Source of the DNA: Streptococcus parasanguinis | GTDB taxonomy: Bacteria > Bacillota > Bacilli > Lactobacillales > Streptococcaceae | Direction of reading: 5' to 3' | NCBI RefSeq assembly: GCF_016648855.1 | Contig: NZ_JACLQU010000006.1 | Coordinates: forward strand, 58,741-122,740 | DNA: 64,000 nucleotides | Part shown: positions 46,556 through 57,782 of the stretch, piece by piece | Layout: the number at the start of each line of letters is the position of its first letter | Position numbering within the stretch: position 1 is the stretch's first letter | Position numbers and translations under genes: made by a program | The notes under the pieces: model-generated | The model's database searches: none | The model's input: the letters and a program-made list of their open reading frames with translations, nothing else | What the model was told of the DNA's origin: nothing

Positions 46556-47103
46556 TCTTTCCTCTCCACGCCCAAACGTTCCAAGACTTCTGGATACAAC
46601 TTGTACTCCGTTTCGTGGATGCGGGTTTCAAAAATGTCAAGGGTATCATCTGCTAGCCGTGGCACACGGACTTGTTTGATGACCTTACCGGTATCCACAC
46701 CCGAATCCACCCAGTGAATGGTCACACCAGACTGGTCAACACCTGCATTCCAAGCATCCTCAATACCATGAGCGCCTGGAAATTCTGGAAGATAAGCTGG
46801 GTGAATATTGATGATACGGCCTTCATAAGCCGCTAGCAAGGTTGGACCGACGATTTTCATATAACCCGCCAAACAGACTAGGTCAATCTCGTGCTCATCC
46901 AAGAGCTCGACAATGGCTGCTTCGTAGTCTGCCTTGCTCTCAAACTCCTTGAGTTCGAAGGCATAGGAAGGAACTCCAAGATTTTCTGCACGCTCAAGTA
47001 CATAGGCATCCCGGTGATCTGCAAAGACAAACTCTACTGGAAATTGGTCCGCAATCACCTGGAAGTTTGAGCCGTTGCCAGAGGCAAATACAGCGATTTT
47101 CAT
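46552..47103 (-). CDS. purN: Phosphoribosylglycinamide formyltransferase
   Basis: A 183-residue folate-dependent transformylase. It opens IAVFASGNGSNFQVIADQF; the catalytic residues lie in IINIHPAYLPEFPGAHG (N-x-H, about residues 103-120) and the aspartate in HWVDSGVDTG. No ribosome binding site is visible before its ATG, and a structured 184-base gap separates it from purM. Confidence 0.95.
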   Translation of the reverse strand: MKIAVFASGNGSNFQVIADQFPVEFVFADHRDAYVLERAENLGVPSYAFELKEFESKADYEAAIVELLDEHEIDLVCLAGYMKIVGPTLLAAYEGRIINIHPAYLPEFPGAHGIEDAWNAGVDQSGVTIHWVDSGVDTGKVIKQVRVPRLADDTLDIFETRIHETEYKLYPEVLERLGVERKE

Positions 47104-47287
47104 ATTCGATACAAAGGGACGTTTCGGCTAGCCGAACAGCTTCGTAGAAAAATAGGAAATCATTGCTGGGTGCTTGCACACAAAATGATTTCTCTTTTTT
47201 CCTAGAAAATGAGTCCCGTGTTCAGTTAGGCTTGCTAACTAAACACTCCTTTCTACAATTTCTCCGTATAAAATGGTGATATCACCA
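47104..47287. other. Hairpin-containing gap between purM and purN
   Basis: It holds long imperfect inverted repeats: AGGAAATCATT pairing with AATGATTTCTC...TCCT (47149-47205) and AGTTAG/CTAACT (about 47224-47241). CGGCTAGCCG (47128-47137) is palindromic. I see no gene. The gap may act as a transcript-processing or attenuation element before purN. Confidence 0.5.
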
Positions 47288-48310
47288 TTACTTTATCACC
47301 ACACTTGCGCCATCTTTCTTCACAATTCGACCGATTTCATAAACAGGTTCATCAAGAAGTTCTTTGACACGTTCCACATTTTCTGGTTTCACCGCAAGCA
47401 TGAGACCCACACCCATATTGAAGATTTCAAACATTTCTTCATGTTTGATTTGGCCATATTTTTCAAGGGCTTTGAAAATTGGAAGGACTGGAACCTTGCT
47501 TTCATCAATTTCAGCTGCCAAATCATCTGAGAACATCCGTGGGACATTTTCGATGAAGCCACCGCCTGTGATGTGGGCAATCCCATTGACCAATTCTTCT
47601 TTGATGAGTGGCAAGACAGCCTTGACATAGATGCGAGTGGGCTCCAAAAGAACGTCTTTCAGTTTCTTACCTTCCAACTCAGGCAATACTTCTTCCCCTG
47701 TGTAATCAGCAAAGACACGACGGACAAGGGAGTAGCCATTTGAGTGGATACCGCTTGAAGCAAGTCCGAGAAGGACGTCTCCCTCTGCTACTTTTGAACC
47801 GTCGATGATTTGAGATTTTTCGGCCACACCGACCGCAAAACCAGCCAAGTCATAGTCGTCTTCACCGTACATACCAGGCATTTCAGCCGTTTCACCACCG
47901 ATGAGGGCTGCACCAGCTTGCACACAACCTTCGGCTACACCAGCAACCACTTGTTCCAATTTAGCTGGCTCATTCTTCCCAGTCGCCACATAGTCTAGGA
48001 AGTAGAGGGGTTCTGCACCTGCAGCAATGATATCATTAACACACATAGCTACACAGTCTTGACCAATGGTATCGTGCTTGTCGTACTTGATAGCCAGCAT
48101 GAGTTTGGTACCAACACCGTCCGTCCCTGAGATCAAAACAGGCTCTTTGACACCTGTTTTTGAAAGGTCAAACATGCCACCGAAACCACCAAGAGCTCCC
48201 ATAACACCTGCACGCTCTGTACGTGCTACGTGTTTTTTGATCCGTTCAACAACTTCATAACCCGCTTCAACATCCACACCAGACTGCGCATAAGCATTTT
48301 TATTCGTCAT
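47288..48310 (-). CDS. purM: Phosphoribosylformylglycinamidine cyclo-ligase
   Basis: A 340-residue AIR synthetase. It begins [18 protein letters not shown], with [14 protein letters not shown], the DCVAMCVND segment and [12 protein letters not shown]. The ATG at 48310 has AAAGGA nine bases upstream; the ATG three codons earlier is too close. It lies 22 bases after purF. Confidence 0.96.
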   Translation of the reverse strand: MTNKNAYAQSGVDVEAGYEVVERIKKHVARTERAGVMGALGGFGGMFDLSKTGVKEPVLISGTDGVGTKLMLAIKYDKHDTIGQDCVAMCVNDIIAAGAEPLYFLDYVATGKNEPAKLEQVVAGVAEGCVQAGAALIGGETAEMPGMYGEDDYDLAGFAVGVAEKSQIIDGSKVAEGDVLLGLASSGIHSNGYSLVRRVFADYTGEEVLPELEGKKLKDVLLEPTRIYVKAVLPLIKEELVNGIAHITGGGFIENVPRMFSDDLAAEIDESKVPVLPIFKALEKYGQIKHEEMFEIFNMGVGLMLAVKPENVERVKELLDEPVYEIGRIVKKDGASVVIK

Positions 48311-48340
48311 TTTATTCATTCCTTTTCTTTTGCACTGTTC

Positions 48341-49780
48341 TTAATAGAAAGAAGTGTGTTCTTTCAAACTTTCTACATAGCGTTCTTCGTAGTCATACAA
48401 AGGTGTTGGGTATTTCCCATCAAAGTAGGCTACACAAAGACCACCGTTTGGTGCATCGGTATCAATGCCAATAGAATCAATCAAGCCATCAATAGACAAG
48501 TAGGTCAAGCTATCCGCACCAATAATCTCACAGGTTTCCTCTACTGTATGGTTGGCTGCGATTAGCTCTTCGCGACTCTGAATATCAATTCCATAGAAAC
48601 ATGGATAAGCCAGAGCTGGGCTAGCAATTGCCACATGGACTTCTGTAGCCCCTGCTTCTTTCAACAATTTCACAATCCGACGAGACGTCGTTCCACGCAC
48701 GATAGAATCATCAATCATGACAACCCGTTTGCCTTTCACGACCCCAGATACGGCAGAGAGCTTCATTCGCACTCCTTGTTCCCGCAATTCCTGAGTCGGT
48801 TGGATAAAGGTCCGTTGGACATACTGATTCTTGATCAAGCCCATTTCATTTGGCAGGCCAGATTCTTCCGCAAAGCCCATGGCAGCACTGAGAGAGGAGT
48901 TAGGAACCCCCACCACAATATCTGCCTGGTTCTTAAATTCTCGTGCCAACTGAGCTCCCATCCGCTTGCGAGCCGTATGGACGTTGACCCCTTGGATATT
49001 GGAGTCAGGACGAGCAAAATAGATATACTCCATGGAACAAATCGCCAGTTGGGTATCATCCGTATAGCGATCATAGGTAATGCCGTTTTCATCGAAGATA
49101 ACAAGCTCACCCGGATGTACATCTCGGATCCATTCTGCCCCGATAACCTCAAAAGCACAGGTTTCAGAAGAAACAACCAAGGCTCCATTAGCCATTTTCC
49201 CGATAGAAAGAGGACGGAAGCCGTTTGGGTCCAGCGCCGCAATCAGCTTATCTTCAAACAGCATCAGATAAGCAAAACCGCCTTTGACCGTATTGAGCGC
49301 TTCCTTGATTTTCCCCATAAAGGACGGGTTATGACTCCGTCGAATCAAGTGGGCCAGTATTTCTGAGTCAGAGGTTGAGCTAAAGATGGCTCCATTTTTT
49401 TCTAATTCAGATTTGAGAGATTGGGCATTGGTCAAATTCCCATTATGGGCCAGACCAAACTGCGTATCTTGAAAGCGGAAGAGGAAGGGTTGGATGTTAT
49501 CCACAGACGCTTCCCCCGCTGTCGCATAGCGAACATGCCCAATAGCAGAATAGCCTGTTAATTTTTCCAGATTTAAAGGATTCCGAAAGACTTCTGAAAG
49601 AAGGCCTGTATCTCGATGGCGTCTCAGGGTTCCTTGGTCATTGGCCAGGATTCCTGCTCCTTCTTGTCCCCGGTGTTGGAGACTGTGAAGCCCAAAATAA
49701 GTGAGTTTCGCAGCATCTGGATGTCCCCAAATCCCAAAGACTCCACACTCTTCATTAAGAGATTTTACTTCGTATGTCAT
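48341..49780 (-). CDS. purF: Amidophosphoribosyltransferase
   Basis: A 479-residue enzyme for the first committed purine step. An N-terminal propeptide of 10 residues precedes the catalytic C11 ([13 protein letters not shown]). The phosphoribosyltransferase PRPP loop is [14 protein letters not shown] near residue 355. The glutaminase domain is Ntn-type with [10 protein letters not shown]. It follows purL by 12 bases. Confidence 0.97.
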   Translation of the reverse strand: MTYEVKSLNEECGVFGIWGHPDAAKLTYFGLHSLQHRGQEGAGILANDQGTLRRHRDTGLLSEVFRNPLNLEKLTGYSAIGHVRYATAGEASVDNIQPFLFRFQDTQFGLAHNGNLTNAQSLKSELEKNGAIFSSTSDSEILAHLIRRSHNPSFMGKIKEALNTVKGGFAYLMLFEDKLIAALDPNGFRPLSIGKMANGALVVSSETCAFEVIGAEWIRDVHPGELVIFDENGITYDRYTDDTQLAICSMEYIYFARPDSNIQGVNVHTARKRMGAQLAREFKNQADIVVGVPNSSLSAAMGFAEESGLPNEMGLIKNQYVQRTFIQPTQELREQGVRMKLSAVSGVVKGKRVVMIDDSIVRGTTSRRIVKLLKEAGATEVHVAIASPALAYPCFYGIDIQSREELIAANHTVEETCEIIGADSLTYLSIDGLIDSIGIDTDAPNGGLCVAYFDGKYPTPLYDYEERYVESLKEHTSFY

Positions 49781-49792
49781 GTTGTATACCTT

Positions 49793-52700
49793 TTATTTTC
49801 CAGTAAAATATTGAACCGCTGATGCAAAAAGATGCTGGTCTTTATTTCCTGGAATATTTTGGAAGAGACCGTCTTCAAAACGTTCTGAGTGTCCCATCTT
49901 CCCAATAATTTGACCGTTCTTGCTTGTGATACCTTCAATCGCATTGACAGATCCATTAGGATTGTATTTTGAATCCATGCTTGGTTTGCCTTCGAAGTCA
50001 ACGTATTGGCTAAAGATTTGACCATTGTCACGAAGCTCTGCGAATTCCTCAGCTGTCACGACAAATTTACCTTCACCGTGTGATACTGGAATGGCATGGA
50101 TGTCCCCAACTTCTACTCCAGCAAGCCATGGTGAGTTGGTGTTGGCAATCCGTGTTTCAACCATCTTAGCCACGTGTTGGTTGGCATCATTGTAGAAGAG
50201 GGTTGGACTGGTGCTACTTGCATCTTCAAAGTTACCGTATGGAAGAAGACCTGATTTAACAAGGGCTTGGAATCCGTTACAGATACCGATGATCAAACCA
50301 CCGCGTTCAATGAAGTGATCGATGGCTGCACGTACTTTTTCATTGAGCAAGATGTTCACGATAAATTTAGCTGATCCATCTGGTTCATCCGCTGCTGAGA
50401 AGCCACCTGCAAAGAAGATAATGTTGGCTTTTTCGATGTTGTCAACCATAGTGTCAACAGACTTGACAATCGCCTCTTCATTCAGTGTGACAAATGGTAC
50501 CAAGTTAACTTTTGCACCTTCTTTTTCAAAGGCCTTAGCTGAATCGTACTCAGAGTTAGTACCTGGGAATACTGGGATGTAAACCACTGGTGTATCAACT
50601 GTTTCTTTAGCTTTAATCACAGCATCTGATGCCACTGCAGGTACTTCTTCCAGCTCAGTTGCCTGTGCAAATTCCGTTGGGTAAACCTCTTCCAATTTAC
50701 CTTGGAAGGCACTGTCAAGTTTGTGTCCATCAAGCGTTACACCGTTGACAGTGAGTGTAAAGTCAGTCACTGTTTGTCCGATCTTGGCAACACCTGCAAT
50801 TTCTTCAGGCGATGTGAAGACGAATCCACCCAATTGGGCTGTCAAGCTAGTGTCAAGGTCAGCTAATTCGACGTTTGCTCCGATATGGTTCCCAAATGTT
50901 GCAAGAGCAAGCGCTTCAACGACACCACCATATTTGACAGCTGATGCAGATGTGACTTTATGATCAGCTTGGATGGCTTCAAATTGAGCAAAGTTAGACT
51001 TGATAAGATCGAAGTCAATTTCTTGTGCCAAAGCTTGACCAGGAATGTAGTAAATATTTTCACCAGCAGCTTTGAATTCTGGAGAAAGAATCTTACGGCT
51101 ATCTGCAGTTGTGACCCCAAAAGCAACCAAGGTTGGTGGTACTGTCAATTCTTCAAAGGTACCAGACATCGAGTCTTTACCACCGATAGATGGCAAACCA
51201 AGTTGAATCTGAGCTTCGATTGATCCAAGGAGAGCTGAGACTGGTTGACCAAAACGCTCTGCTCGTTTATCCATACGCTCGAAGTATTCCTGATAAGAGA
51301 AACGAGCCTTAGACCAGTTTGCACCAGCAGCAACCAAACGAGCTGTGGCTTCGATGACCGCATAAGCAGCGCCATGATATGGAGACCATTCTGCTACATA
51401 AGGGTTGAATCCTTGCGCCATAACAGATGCAGTTGTTGTCACGCCATGTTGGACTGGCAATTTCTGTACAGAAGCTTCCGTTGGTGTGATTTGGTAGCGA
51501 CCACCAAGTGGGTGATTGACTGTTGAACGACCAACCGAGCTATCAAAGATGGTTTGTAACCCTTTTTGACTGGCATGGTTCAGGTCAGCCAAGACTTCAA
51601 GAGTATCCGCTTCAAGGGTTTCAGCAGATGTTTGACGTTCTTCTGGAAGCTTGACATCCTTGTCAACCACCTTAGCATCTACAACCACACGTACACCGTT
51701 TGTATCAAGGAAACGACGTTCCAAATCAACGATGGTTTCACCATTCCAGTGCATGACAAGATTTGGTTTTTCAGTTACTGTTGCAACGACAACAGCATCA
51801 ATATTTTCTTTGTTACATTCAGCAACGAAAGCATCTACATCTTCTGGACGAACCACTACAGCCATCCGTTCTTGAGATTCTGAGATAGCAATTTCTGTAC
51901 CGTTCAAACCTTGGTATTTCAATGGCACTTTGTCTAGATCAATTTCAAGACCATCTGCCAATTCACCGATCGCCACACAGACACCACCGGCACCAAAGTC
52001 ATTTGATTTCTTGATCAGACGGGTCACTTCCCCATTACGGAAAAGACGTTGAATCTTACGTTCTTCGATGGCATTCCCTTTTTGAACCTCAGCACCAGCT
52101 GTTTCAACAGATTCAACCGTTTGAACTTTAGAAGAACCTGTCGCACCACCGACACCGTCACGTCCAGTCTTACCACCAAGCAAGATAATCACATCACCTG
52201 CTTCAGGTTTTTCACGGACAACATTTTCCTTAGGAGCCGCACCGACAACTGCACCTAGCTCCATACGCTTAGCAACGAAACCTGGGTGGAAGTATTCACG
52301 AACATAAGTTGTTGCAAGACCAATTTGGTTACCATATGAAGAATAACCATGAGCCGCTGTTTTAGAAATCACTTGTTGTGGCAATTTACCAGCGCGAGTT
52401 TCTGAAATTGGAGCCGTGATATCACCAGCACCTGAGATACGCATGGCTTGGTAAACGTATGAACGACCTGACAATGGGTCACGAATGGCACCACCGATAC
52501 AAGTAGCCGCTCCACCAAATGGTTCAATCTCCGTTGGGTGGTTGTGTGTTTCATTCTTGAACATAAGAAGCCATGGTTCTTTGACACCATTGACATCCAC
52601 TTCAATTTCAACTGAGCAGGCATTGATTTCATCAGACACTTCCATGTCATCCAAACGACCATTAGCACGCTCATAACGGCCAAAAATAGTCGCCATATCC

Positions 52701-53518
52701 ATCAAGGTTTGAGGTTTTTCGGTACGTCCCAACTCATCACGCATGGCAATATACTTGTCATAAGTCGCTTGCAATTGTTTTTCAAATTTAGAAGCTGAGA
52801 AGTCGATGTTTTTCAACTCAGTTTCGAAAGTTGTGTGACGGCAGTGGTCAGACCAATAAGTATCCAAAACCTTAAGCTCAGTCTCAGTTGGTACACGTCC
52901 AATGGATTTGAAGTAATCTTGAATGAAGAGAAGGTCATCCACTTCCATTGCCAATCCTTGCTCAGCCTTATACTGTGCAAAATCTTCTGCCGTATACCTT
53001 TCAAAGAAATCCAAGCTTGGAATGGTCTTGTCAGACTCAGAGAAATCCTGTTTCGCAATGCCAACAGTGATATCTTTGAAACGAGAATCCACTGGGTTCA
53101 AAAGGTAGTTTTTAACAGCTTCCAACTCATTCGCATCGATATCCTTGTTAACCAAGTACAATTGCGCTGTATTCACTGTTACGTCATTTGAACTACCCAA
53201 CAACAGCAAAGCTTCTTGTGAAGATGTCGCACGTTGGTCAAATTGACCAGGTAAGCTTTCGATCGCAAAGAAAGCATATTTCTCAAGATCAGTCTGAACC
53301 GTAGCTTCATCCAAAACAGTATCGGTCACTTGCTCAGAGAAGATGTGTTTTTCCGCACGCGCAAACAAGTCCTCTGCCAAACCAAAAACATCGTAAACCT
53401 GAACAATCCGAAGATCCTTCAAGGTTTTCAACTGAAGATTATGCTGCAATTCTTTTACTAAAGAGTCCGATTTCACACGAAAATCAGCTTTTTTCTCAAC
53501 GAAAATACGTTTATCCAT
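49793..53518 (-). CDS. purL: Phosphoribosylformylglycinamidine synthase (single-chain)
   Basis: A 1241-residue large-type PurL: N-terminal PurS-like and linker, two synthetase halves (RHTTFETELK, MFKNETHNHPTEIEPFGGA, TGRDGVGGATG) and a C-terminal glutaminase with the cysteine in IIGICNGFQAL near residue 1090. It makes FGAM from FGAR. The ATG at 53518 has AAAGGA; the TTG eight codons earlier has none. One uninterrupted frame. Confidence 0.97.
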   Translation of the reverse strand: MDKRIFVEKKADFRVKSDSLVKELQHNLQLKTLKDLRIVQVYDVFGLAEDLFARAEKHIFSEQVTDTVLDEATVQTDLEKYAFFAIESLPGQFDQRATSSQEALLLLGSSNDVTVNTAQLYLVNKDIDANELEAVKNYLLNPVDSRFKDITVGIAKQDFSESDKTIPSLDFFERYTAEDFAQYKAEQGLAMEVDDLLFIQDYFKSIGRVPTETELKVLDTYWSDHCRHTTFETELKNIDFSASKFEKQLQATYDKYIAMRDELGRTEKPQTLMDMATIFGRYERANGRLDDMEVSDEINACSVEIEVDVNGVKEPWLLMFKNETHNHPTEIEPFGGAATCIGGAIRDPLSGRSYVYQAMRISGAGDITAPISETRAGKLPQQVISKTAAHGYSSYGNQIGLATTYVREYFHPGFVAKRMELGAVVGAAPKENVVREKPEAGDVIILLGGKTGRDGVGGATGSSKVQTVESVETAGAEVQKGNAIEERKIQRLFRNGEVTRLIKKSNDFGAGGVCVAIGELADGLEIDLDKVPLKYQGLNGTEIAISESQERMAVVVRPEDVDAFVAECNKENIDAVVVATVTEKPNLVMHWNGETIVDLERRFLDTNGVRVVVDAKVVDKDVKLPEERQTSAETLEADTLEVLADLNHASQKGLQTIFDSSVGRSTVNHPLGGRYQITPTEASVQKLPVQHGVTTTASVMAQGFNPYVAEWSPYHGAAYAVIEATARLVAAGANWSKARFSYQEYFERMDKRAERFGQPVSALLGSIEAQIQLGLPSIGGKDSMSGTFEELTVPPTLVAFGVTTADSRKILSPEFKAAGENIYYIPGQALAQEIDFDLIKSNFAQFEAIQADHKVTSASAVKYGGVVEALALATFGNHIGANVELADLDTSLTAQLGGFVFTSPEEIAGVAKIGQTVTDFTLTVNGVTLDGHKLDSAFQGKLEEVYPTEFAQATELEEVPAVASDAVIKAKETVDTPVVYIPVFPGTNSEYDSAKAFEKEGAKVNLVPFVTLNEEAIVKSVDTMVDNIEKANIIFFAGGFSAADEPDGSAKFIVNILLNEKVRAAIDHFIERGGLIIGICNGFQALVKSGLLPYGNFEDASSTSPTLFYNDANQHVAKMVETRIANTNSPWLAGVEVGDIHAIPVSHGEGKFVVTAEEFAELRDNGQIFSQYVDFEGKPSMDSKYNPNGSVNAIEGITSKNGQIIGKMGHSERFEDGLFQNIPGNKDQHLFASAVQYFTGK

Positions 53519-53581
53519 TTTATTTCCTTTACTTCTATTCAAAAATGCTCTTGAAGACGAAGGTTTTCCGTTTCAACCAAA

Positions 53582-54289
53582 TTATTTCAAGTCTTGCAAC
53601 TTCTCTAACACAACCTTATATACATCCGTTAGGCTACCCAAATCTCTACGGAAAACATCCTTGTCCATATGGTGCCCTTCAGCATCCCAAAGGCGGCAAT
53701 TATCTGGAGAGAATTCATCTGCCAAGATGATCTTGCCATCCTTATCAAAACCAAATTCCAATTTGAAATCAATCAAGCGAAGACCAATTTGTGCAAACCA
53801 ATCCTTCAACAATTCATTGATGCGACGTGTTTCTTCCTTGATATAGGCAATTTGCTCATCATTGGCAATATCCAAGAACTTCACATGCTCATCATTGATG
53901 AATGGGTCATCCAAATCATCGTTCTTGTAGTAAAATTCAACGATTGGAGTTTTCAAGTCCAAACCTTCTTCCACGCCAAAACGTTTAGAGAAAGAACCCG
54001 CAGTCACATTACGAAGAACCACCTCCAAAGGAATAATTTTTACTTTCTTGTTGAGTTGTTCTGTGTCAGAAATACGTTCGATAAAGTGAGTAGCTACACC
54101 CGCAGCATTCAATTTTTCAAAAATAAGAGACGAAATCTGATTATTTAGCACACCTTTTCCCTTAATAGTCTCCTTACGAGCCCCATTAAGCATGGTTGCC
54201 TGGTCCTTATAGACCGACTTAATCACATTTTCGTCCTCAGTAGTATAGATATCCTTAGCTTTTCCAGTATAAATCAGTTGATTGGTCAT
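53582..54289 (-). CDS. purC: SAICAR synthetase
   Basis: A 235-residue enzyme joining aspartate to CAIR. Family landmarks are [11 protein letters not shown] at the start, [15 protein letters not shown] near residue 92 and the LIDFKLEFG and [13 protein letters not shown] segments at about residues 167-205. It is the first gene of the purC-L-F-M-N-H unit and has its own promoter with PurR-box-like sequences upstream. Confidence 0.97.
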   Translation of the reverse strand: MTNQLIYTGKAKDIYTTEDENVIKSVYKDQATMLNGARKETIKGKGVLNNQISSLIFEKLNAAGVATHFIERISDTEQLNKKVKIIPLEVVLRNVTAGSFSKRFGVEEGLDLKTPIVEFYYKNDDLDDPFINDEHVKFLDIANDEQIAYIKEETRRINELLKDWFAQIGLRLIDFKLEFGFDKDGKIILADEFSPDNCRLWDAEGHHMDKDVFRRDLGSLTDVYKVVLEKLQDLK

Positions 54290-54322
54290 GACTTTGTTCG
54301 CCTTTCGTATTTTATCACCTTC

Positions 54323-54351
54323 ATTCTATCACATACAAAGTGTATTTTCAA
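54323..54351 (-). promoter_or_regulatory. Promoter of the purC operon
   Basis: Minus-strand TTGAAA (54346-54351), 17-base spacer, TAGAAT (54323-54328) with an extended -10 TG. It lies 34 bases before the purC start. Confidence 0.75.
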
Positions 54352-54354
54352 TAA

Positions 54355-54386
54355 AATTCCGTACAATATAAGCAGAATCCGAATAA
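54355..54386. promoter_or_regulatory. Tandem PurR-box-like sites upstream of purC
   Basis: Two directly repeated PurBox-like sequences (consensus AWWWCCGAACWWT): AATTCCGTACAAT at 54355-54367 and GAATCCGAATAAA at about 54374-54386. Each has one change in the CCGAAC core and the cores are 20 bases apart. They lie just upstream of the -35 box. PurR in low-GC Gram-positives binds such tandem boxes; PRPP sensing is the known effector. Confidence 0.45.
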
Positions 54387-54402
54387 AAAGGACAGAAAAA
54401 AA

Positions 54403-54430
54403 GATCATCCAGAATAATCTCTGAACGATC
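54403..54430 (-). terminator. Terminator of the acpP operon
   Basis: An 11-pair stem with two wobble pairs in the minus-strand RNA (GATCGTTCAGA with TCTGGATGATC), followed by seven Ts. It starts 10 bases after the acpP stop and separates it from purC. Confidence 0.8.
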
Positions 54431-54439
54431 CCTTTTTCA

Positions 54440-54688
54440 TTAGTGACCAGCAGTTCGTTTTTCGATATAGTCGACAACATCCCCTACTGTGTTAAATTCA
54501 TCAATAGCCTTGTCCGGAATCTCAATTTGGTATTCATCCTCAAGATTGATAATAAATTCCATCAATTCAACAGAATCCGCCTGTAAATCCTTACGTAAGT
54601 CAGATTCCAAAGATACTTGAAAGTCTGGACCCTTGCGATCTTTGAGAAATTCCTCAATTGTAACTAAAATTTCGTTTTGTTTACTCAT
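54440..54688 (-). CDS. acpP: Acyl carrier protein
   Basis: An 82-residue ACP. The phosphopantetheine site is S39 in LQADSVELMEF. It is highly acidic and has the four-helix pattern. It lies 3 bases after plsX, which hands acyl groups from ACP to phosphate; the second chromosomal ACP of streptococci usually has this place, outside the fab cluster. Confidence 0.93.
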   Translation of the reverse strand: MSKQNEILVTIEEFLKDRKGPDFQVSLESDLRKDLQADSVELMEFIINLEDEYQIEIPDKAIDEFNTVGDVVDYIEKRTAGH

Positions 54689-54691
54689 ACA

Positions 54692-55687
54692 TTACCCTTC
54701 CTTCGATAATTCCTTCACTGATTTTCCAACAACATCTGTCTCTAACATGGTCCGAATCTGACGAATCGTGCTATAGACAGCTTTGGCATCACTCGAACCA
54801 TGCGTTTTAACAACAGGTGCTTGAAGACCAAACAAGACCGCTCCTCCAACATCTGAGAAATCCAAGGTTTGCTTCAATGATTTCAAACGGTCCTTGAGCA
54901 GAAAAGCTCCTAATTTCGCCTTCCAGTTTCCTGTGGCAATTGCTTGTTTCAATTGCTTCAAGATCCCAAAAGCCGTTCCTTCCATCGTTTTCAAGACAGC
55001 GTTTCCCGTGAAACCATCCGCCACAACGACATCAGCAACGCCATCCATCAAGTCACGCGCTTCCACGTTTCCAACAAAATGAATCGACTCATCCTCAGAT
55101 AACAATTGGTAGGTTTCCTTGCGCAAAGGATCTCCCTTACTAGCTTCTGTCCCATTGTTCAATAGACCCACGCGCGGTTTTTGAATCCCACGAACATTTT
55201 CAGCATAATAGGACCCCATCACAGCATACTGATGCAAGTGCTCCGGTGTATTTTCCGCATTAGCACCCAAATCTAACATGTCATACCCACGACCATCAAC
55301 CGTCGGAAGTGTCGACATCAAACCTGGACGTTCCACGCCCTTGATGCGGCCAACAATAAAGAAACCTGCTGCCAACAAGGCACCTGTATTCCCCGCAGAT
55401 AGCATGGCATCGACCTCACCATCCTTCACATCCTTGGCAGCTAAGACCATCGAAGCCTGTTTCTTCCGACGAATGGCCCGCGTTGGCTCATCATCTGAAT
55501 CGATTTTTTCTTCCGTATGCACAATCGATACACGTTCTGTTGCGGTTAAATAGTCTTTGATTTTTGCCTCATCGCCATACAAGACAATCTCAATATCATC
55601 AAAATCACGAATGGCTTGATTCACACCTTCTACCAAGGCTTGAGGTGCATTATCGCCCCCCATTGCATCTACTGCAATTTTTTTCAT
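54692..55687 (-). CDS. plsX: Phosphate acyltransferase PlsX
   Basis: A 331-residue enzyme that makes acyl-phosphate from acyl-ACP for phospholipid synthesis. It opens [19 protein letters not shown], then [15 protein letters not shown] near residue 115 and [16 protein letters not shown] near 220. Its start overlaps recO by 4 bases. Confidence 0.96.
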   Translation of the reverse strand: MKKIAVDAMGGDNAPQALVEGVNQAIRDFDDIEIVLYGDEAKIKDYLTATERVSIVHTEEKIDSDDEPTRAIRRKKQASMVLAAKDVKDGEVDAMLSAGNTGALLAAGFFIVGRIKGVERPGLMSTLPTVDGRGYDMLDLGANAENTPEHLHQYAVMGSYYAENVRGIQKPRVGLLNNGTEASKGDPLRKETYQLLSEDESIHFVGNVEARDLMDGVADVVVADGFTGNAVLKTMEGTAFGILKQLKQAIATGNWKAKLGAFLLKDRLKSLKQTLDFSDVGGAVLFGLQAPVVKTHGSSDAKAVYSTIRQIRTMLETDVVGKSVKELSKEG

Positions 55688-56463
55688 GTTTCACCTCCAG
55701 ATGAATCTTTCATAATCGCTCCCCAATCACTCAAGGAATCGATAAACTTTTTAGCTTTTAAATGGATCCCTACATACTCCTCATACAACTGATCAATTGC
55801 CTGACGCAGAGCTGCTTTCATCTCTGCTTGTAGAGAAATCGTCTCTAACTCATTGAATCGTACTGCTTGAAACTGATCCAATAAATAGAGAACATTCGGA
55901 TGCCAGTGAGCGCGTCTCTCATCCTGATCATAATGATCCGGACAAAGGACCCCACTATAGCGAAAAGAGTAATCAAAAGGAAGTCCAACCCGATGACAGA
56001 AACAGCATTCATGCAGATTCAAGATAACTCCAAATCGTGATAGAATCTGAATCTCAAAAATATTGGTCAAAACCTCATAATCCAGTCCCTCTTCCATCAA
56101 AGACAAGGTCTTTTCCAAAAAAGCAAACAGGGCTGGATCCACCTGATTATCCTGAATACTTGCATCTGCAAGCGCCAGAACATAGGTCGCATAAGAAAGG
56201 GCAAAAAGATCTGCATTGATTTTTTTATAAACCTGCACATCTTGAAAATCATCAATATAACTCAACCCATCATCATTGATTTTCAACAACATATCTGCCG
56301 TTACCAAAGGTTGCAACATGGGATTCAACCGTGATTTTCCCGCATGTTTCACAAAAAACATCCGCTTCCCTGACTTCTCCGTGAAAATTTTGACCAGCTT
56401 GTCATCTTCACGAAACTCCCGATTATACAGGACAATTCCCCGGGTCTCAATTGACTCCAGCAT
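55684..56463 (-). CDS. recO: DNA repair protein RecO
   Basis: A 259-residue RecO. An N-terminal OB-fold ([20 protein letters not shown]) is followed by a helical part containing a zinc-type cysteine cluster (HECCFCH about residue 150, with CPDHYD further on). It mediates RecA loading in the RecFOR pathway. It overlaps the aminotransferase gene end by 17 bases. Confidence 0.93.
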   Translation of the reverse strand: MLESIETRGIVLYNREFREDDKLVKIFTEKSGKRMFFVKHAGKSRLNPMLQPLVTADMLLKINDDGLSYIDDFQDVQVYKKINADLFALSYATYVLALADASIQDNQVDPALFAFLEKTLSLMEEGLDYEVLTNIFEIQILSRFGVILNLHECCFCHRVGLPFDYSFRYSGVLCPDHYDQDERRAHWHPNVLYLLDQFQAVRFNELETISLQAEMKAALRQAIDQLYEEYVGIHLKAKKFIDSLSDWGAIMKDSSGGET

Positions 56464-57628
56464 GTTCTTCCATATACTCCTTCAAGCGTTTCATTGCTTC
56501 CTTGATAACCTCCATGCTGGCTGCATACGACAAACGCACATAGCCTTCACCATATTGACCAAAAGCAGCACCAGGAATAAAAGCAACTGCTTTTTCACGC
56601 GCAAAATTCTGCAAGAAAGCAAAGGAGTCTTGATTATAACCAGCTGGGATTTTAGCAAAAATATAAAAGGCACCATCTGGCTTAATCATCTCAAACCCAA
56701 GCGCGGACATCTGTTCGATAATATAATCCCGACGCTTCACATATTCCTTCTTCATCGGTTCCGCATCATCTCGACCTTCCGTCAAAGCTTCGATCGCAGC
56801 ATACTGGTTCATGGTTCCAGCAGCCGTTACCAAATACTGATGGCTCTTGATGAGTTGGGCCGTCAACGCAGCCGGGGCAAAGATAAAGCCAAGTCGCCAG
56901 CCTGTCATGGCATGAGATTTGGACAAGCCATTGATAACAATGGTCTGCTCAGGAATAAAGGAGGCCATAGAGACATGCGCTTCTCCAGTATAAGTCAACT
57001 CTGAATAGACTTCATCACAAATCACAAAGACTTCATATTTTTTTAAGACAGCAGCTAATTCTGCCATCTGTTCGCGCGAATAAGTGACACCCGTTGGGTT
57101 AGCTGGATAATTGAGAACAACAGCCTTCAATTTTTCACCCTGCTCTAAAATGGCCTTTTCCAACTTTCCAGGAGTCAAGACAAAACGATCTGCTGTCGTA
57201 TCAATTTCGACAATCTCCGCCCCAACCAAATTCACAATGGGTTCATAACCAGGATAAGCTGGCGCCGGAAGAAGGACTACATCTCCAGGTTCCAAGATTG
57301 CTGTCAAGGTTGCAGATAGGGCTTCTGTTGCACCGATCGTCACCAATATCTCATCTTCAGGACGGTAGTGAATACCATATTTATCCGCCACAAACTGACT
57401 CGCAGCCTCACGCAAAGCCAACAAACCACTCATCCCAGTGTAATGGCTAAAGTTCGCATCAATGGCAGCCTTTCCTGCTTCTTTTACATGTTCAGGAGTT
57501 GTAAAATCTGGTTCCCCCAAAGTCAAACGCAAGACACCAGGAATGGAAGAAATTGATTGATCGAACTGACGAATCAAAGATACTTCAATCCGATTCAGAT
57601 TTTTATTAAAACGTGTCGTTAAATCCAT
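56447..57628 (-). CDS. araT: Aromatic-type aminotransferase (class I PLP)
   Basis: A 393-residue class I aminotransferase. It has [12 protein letters not shown] near residue 165, the [10 protein letters not shown] aspartate, the PLP lysine in [16 protein letters not shown] (about 232) and the C-terminal arginine in YVRLSYAAS. The ATG at 57628 follows GGAGGTG. The gene order aminotransferase-recO-plsX-acp fits AraT of lactic streptococci; exact substrate preference is inferred. Confidence 0.9.
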   Translation of the reverse strand: MDLTTRFNKNLNRIEVSLIRQFDQSISSIPGVLRLTLGEPDFTTPEHVKEAGKAAIDANFSHYTGMSGLLALREAASQFVADKYGIHYRPEDEILVTIGATEALSATLTAILEPGDVVLLPAPAYPGYEPIVNLVGAEIVEIDTTADRFVLTPGKLEKAILEQGEKLKAVVLNYPANPTGVTYSREQMAELAAVLKKYEVFVICDEVYSELTYTGEAHVSMASFIPEQTIVINGLSKSHAMTGWRLGFIFAPAALTAQLIKSHQYLVTAAGTMNQYAAIEALTEGRDDAEPMKKEYVKRRDYIIEQMSALGFEMIKPDGAFYIFAKIPAGYNQDSFAFLQNFAREKAVAFIPGAAFGQYGEGYVRLSYAASMEVIKEAMKRLKEYMEEHAGVN

Positions 57629-57654
57629 AGAACACCTCCAAAACACTTATATTC

Positions 57655-57683
57655 ATTATACTATAAATAGGACCCCATCGCAA
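57655..57683 (-). promoter_or_regulatory. Promoter of the araT-recO-plsX-acpP operon
   Basis: Minus-strand TTGCGA (57678-57683), 17-base spacer, TATAAT (57655-57660), 27 bases before the araT start. Confidence 0.75.
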
Positions 57684-57750
57684 AAGAACAAGCCAGATCC
57701 CCACCTTTTGCTTACCACCAATGGACATTTCAACAATCCTTCCATGCAAA

Positions 57751-57775
57751 AAAGACTTAGCAATGCTAAGTCTTT
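57751..57775 (-). terminator. Terminator of srtB
   Basis: An 11-base perfect stem with a three-base loop, then TTTTTTG on the minus strand, 8 bases after the srtB stop. Confidence 0.85.
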
Positions 57776-57782
57776 CAAGTCA

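Noticed and set aside
48635..49366. A 243-codon plus-strand frame opposite purF
   Set aside because: It is an antisense shadow of purF with no start signal.
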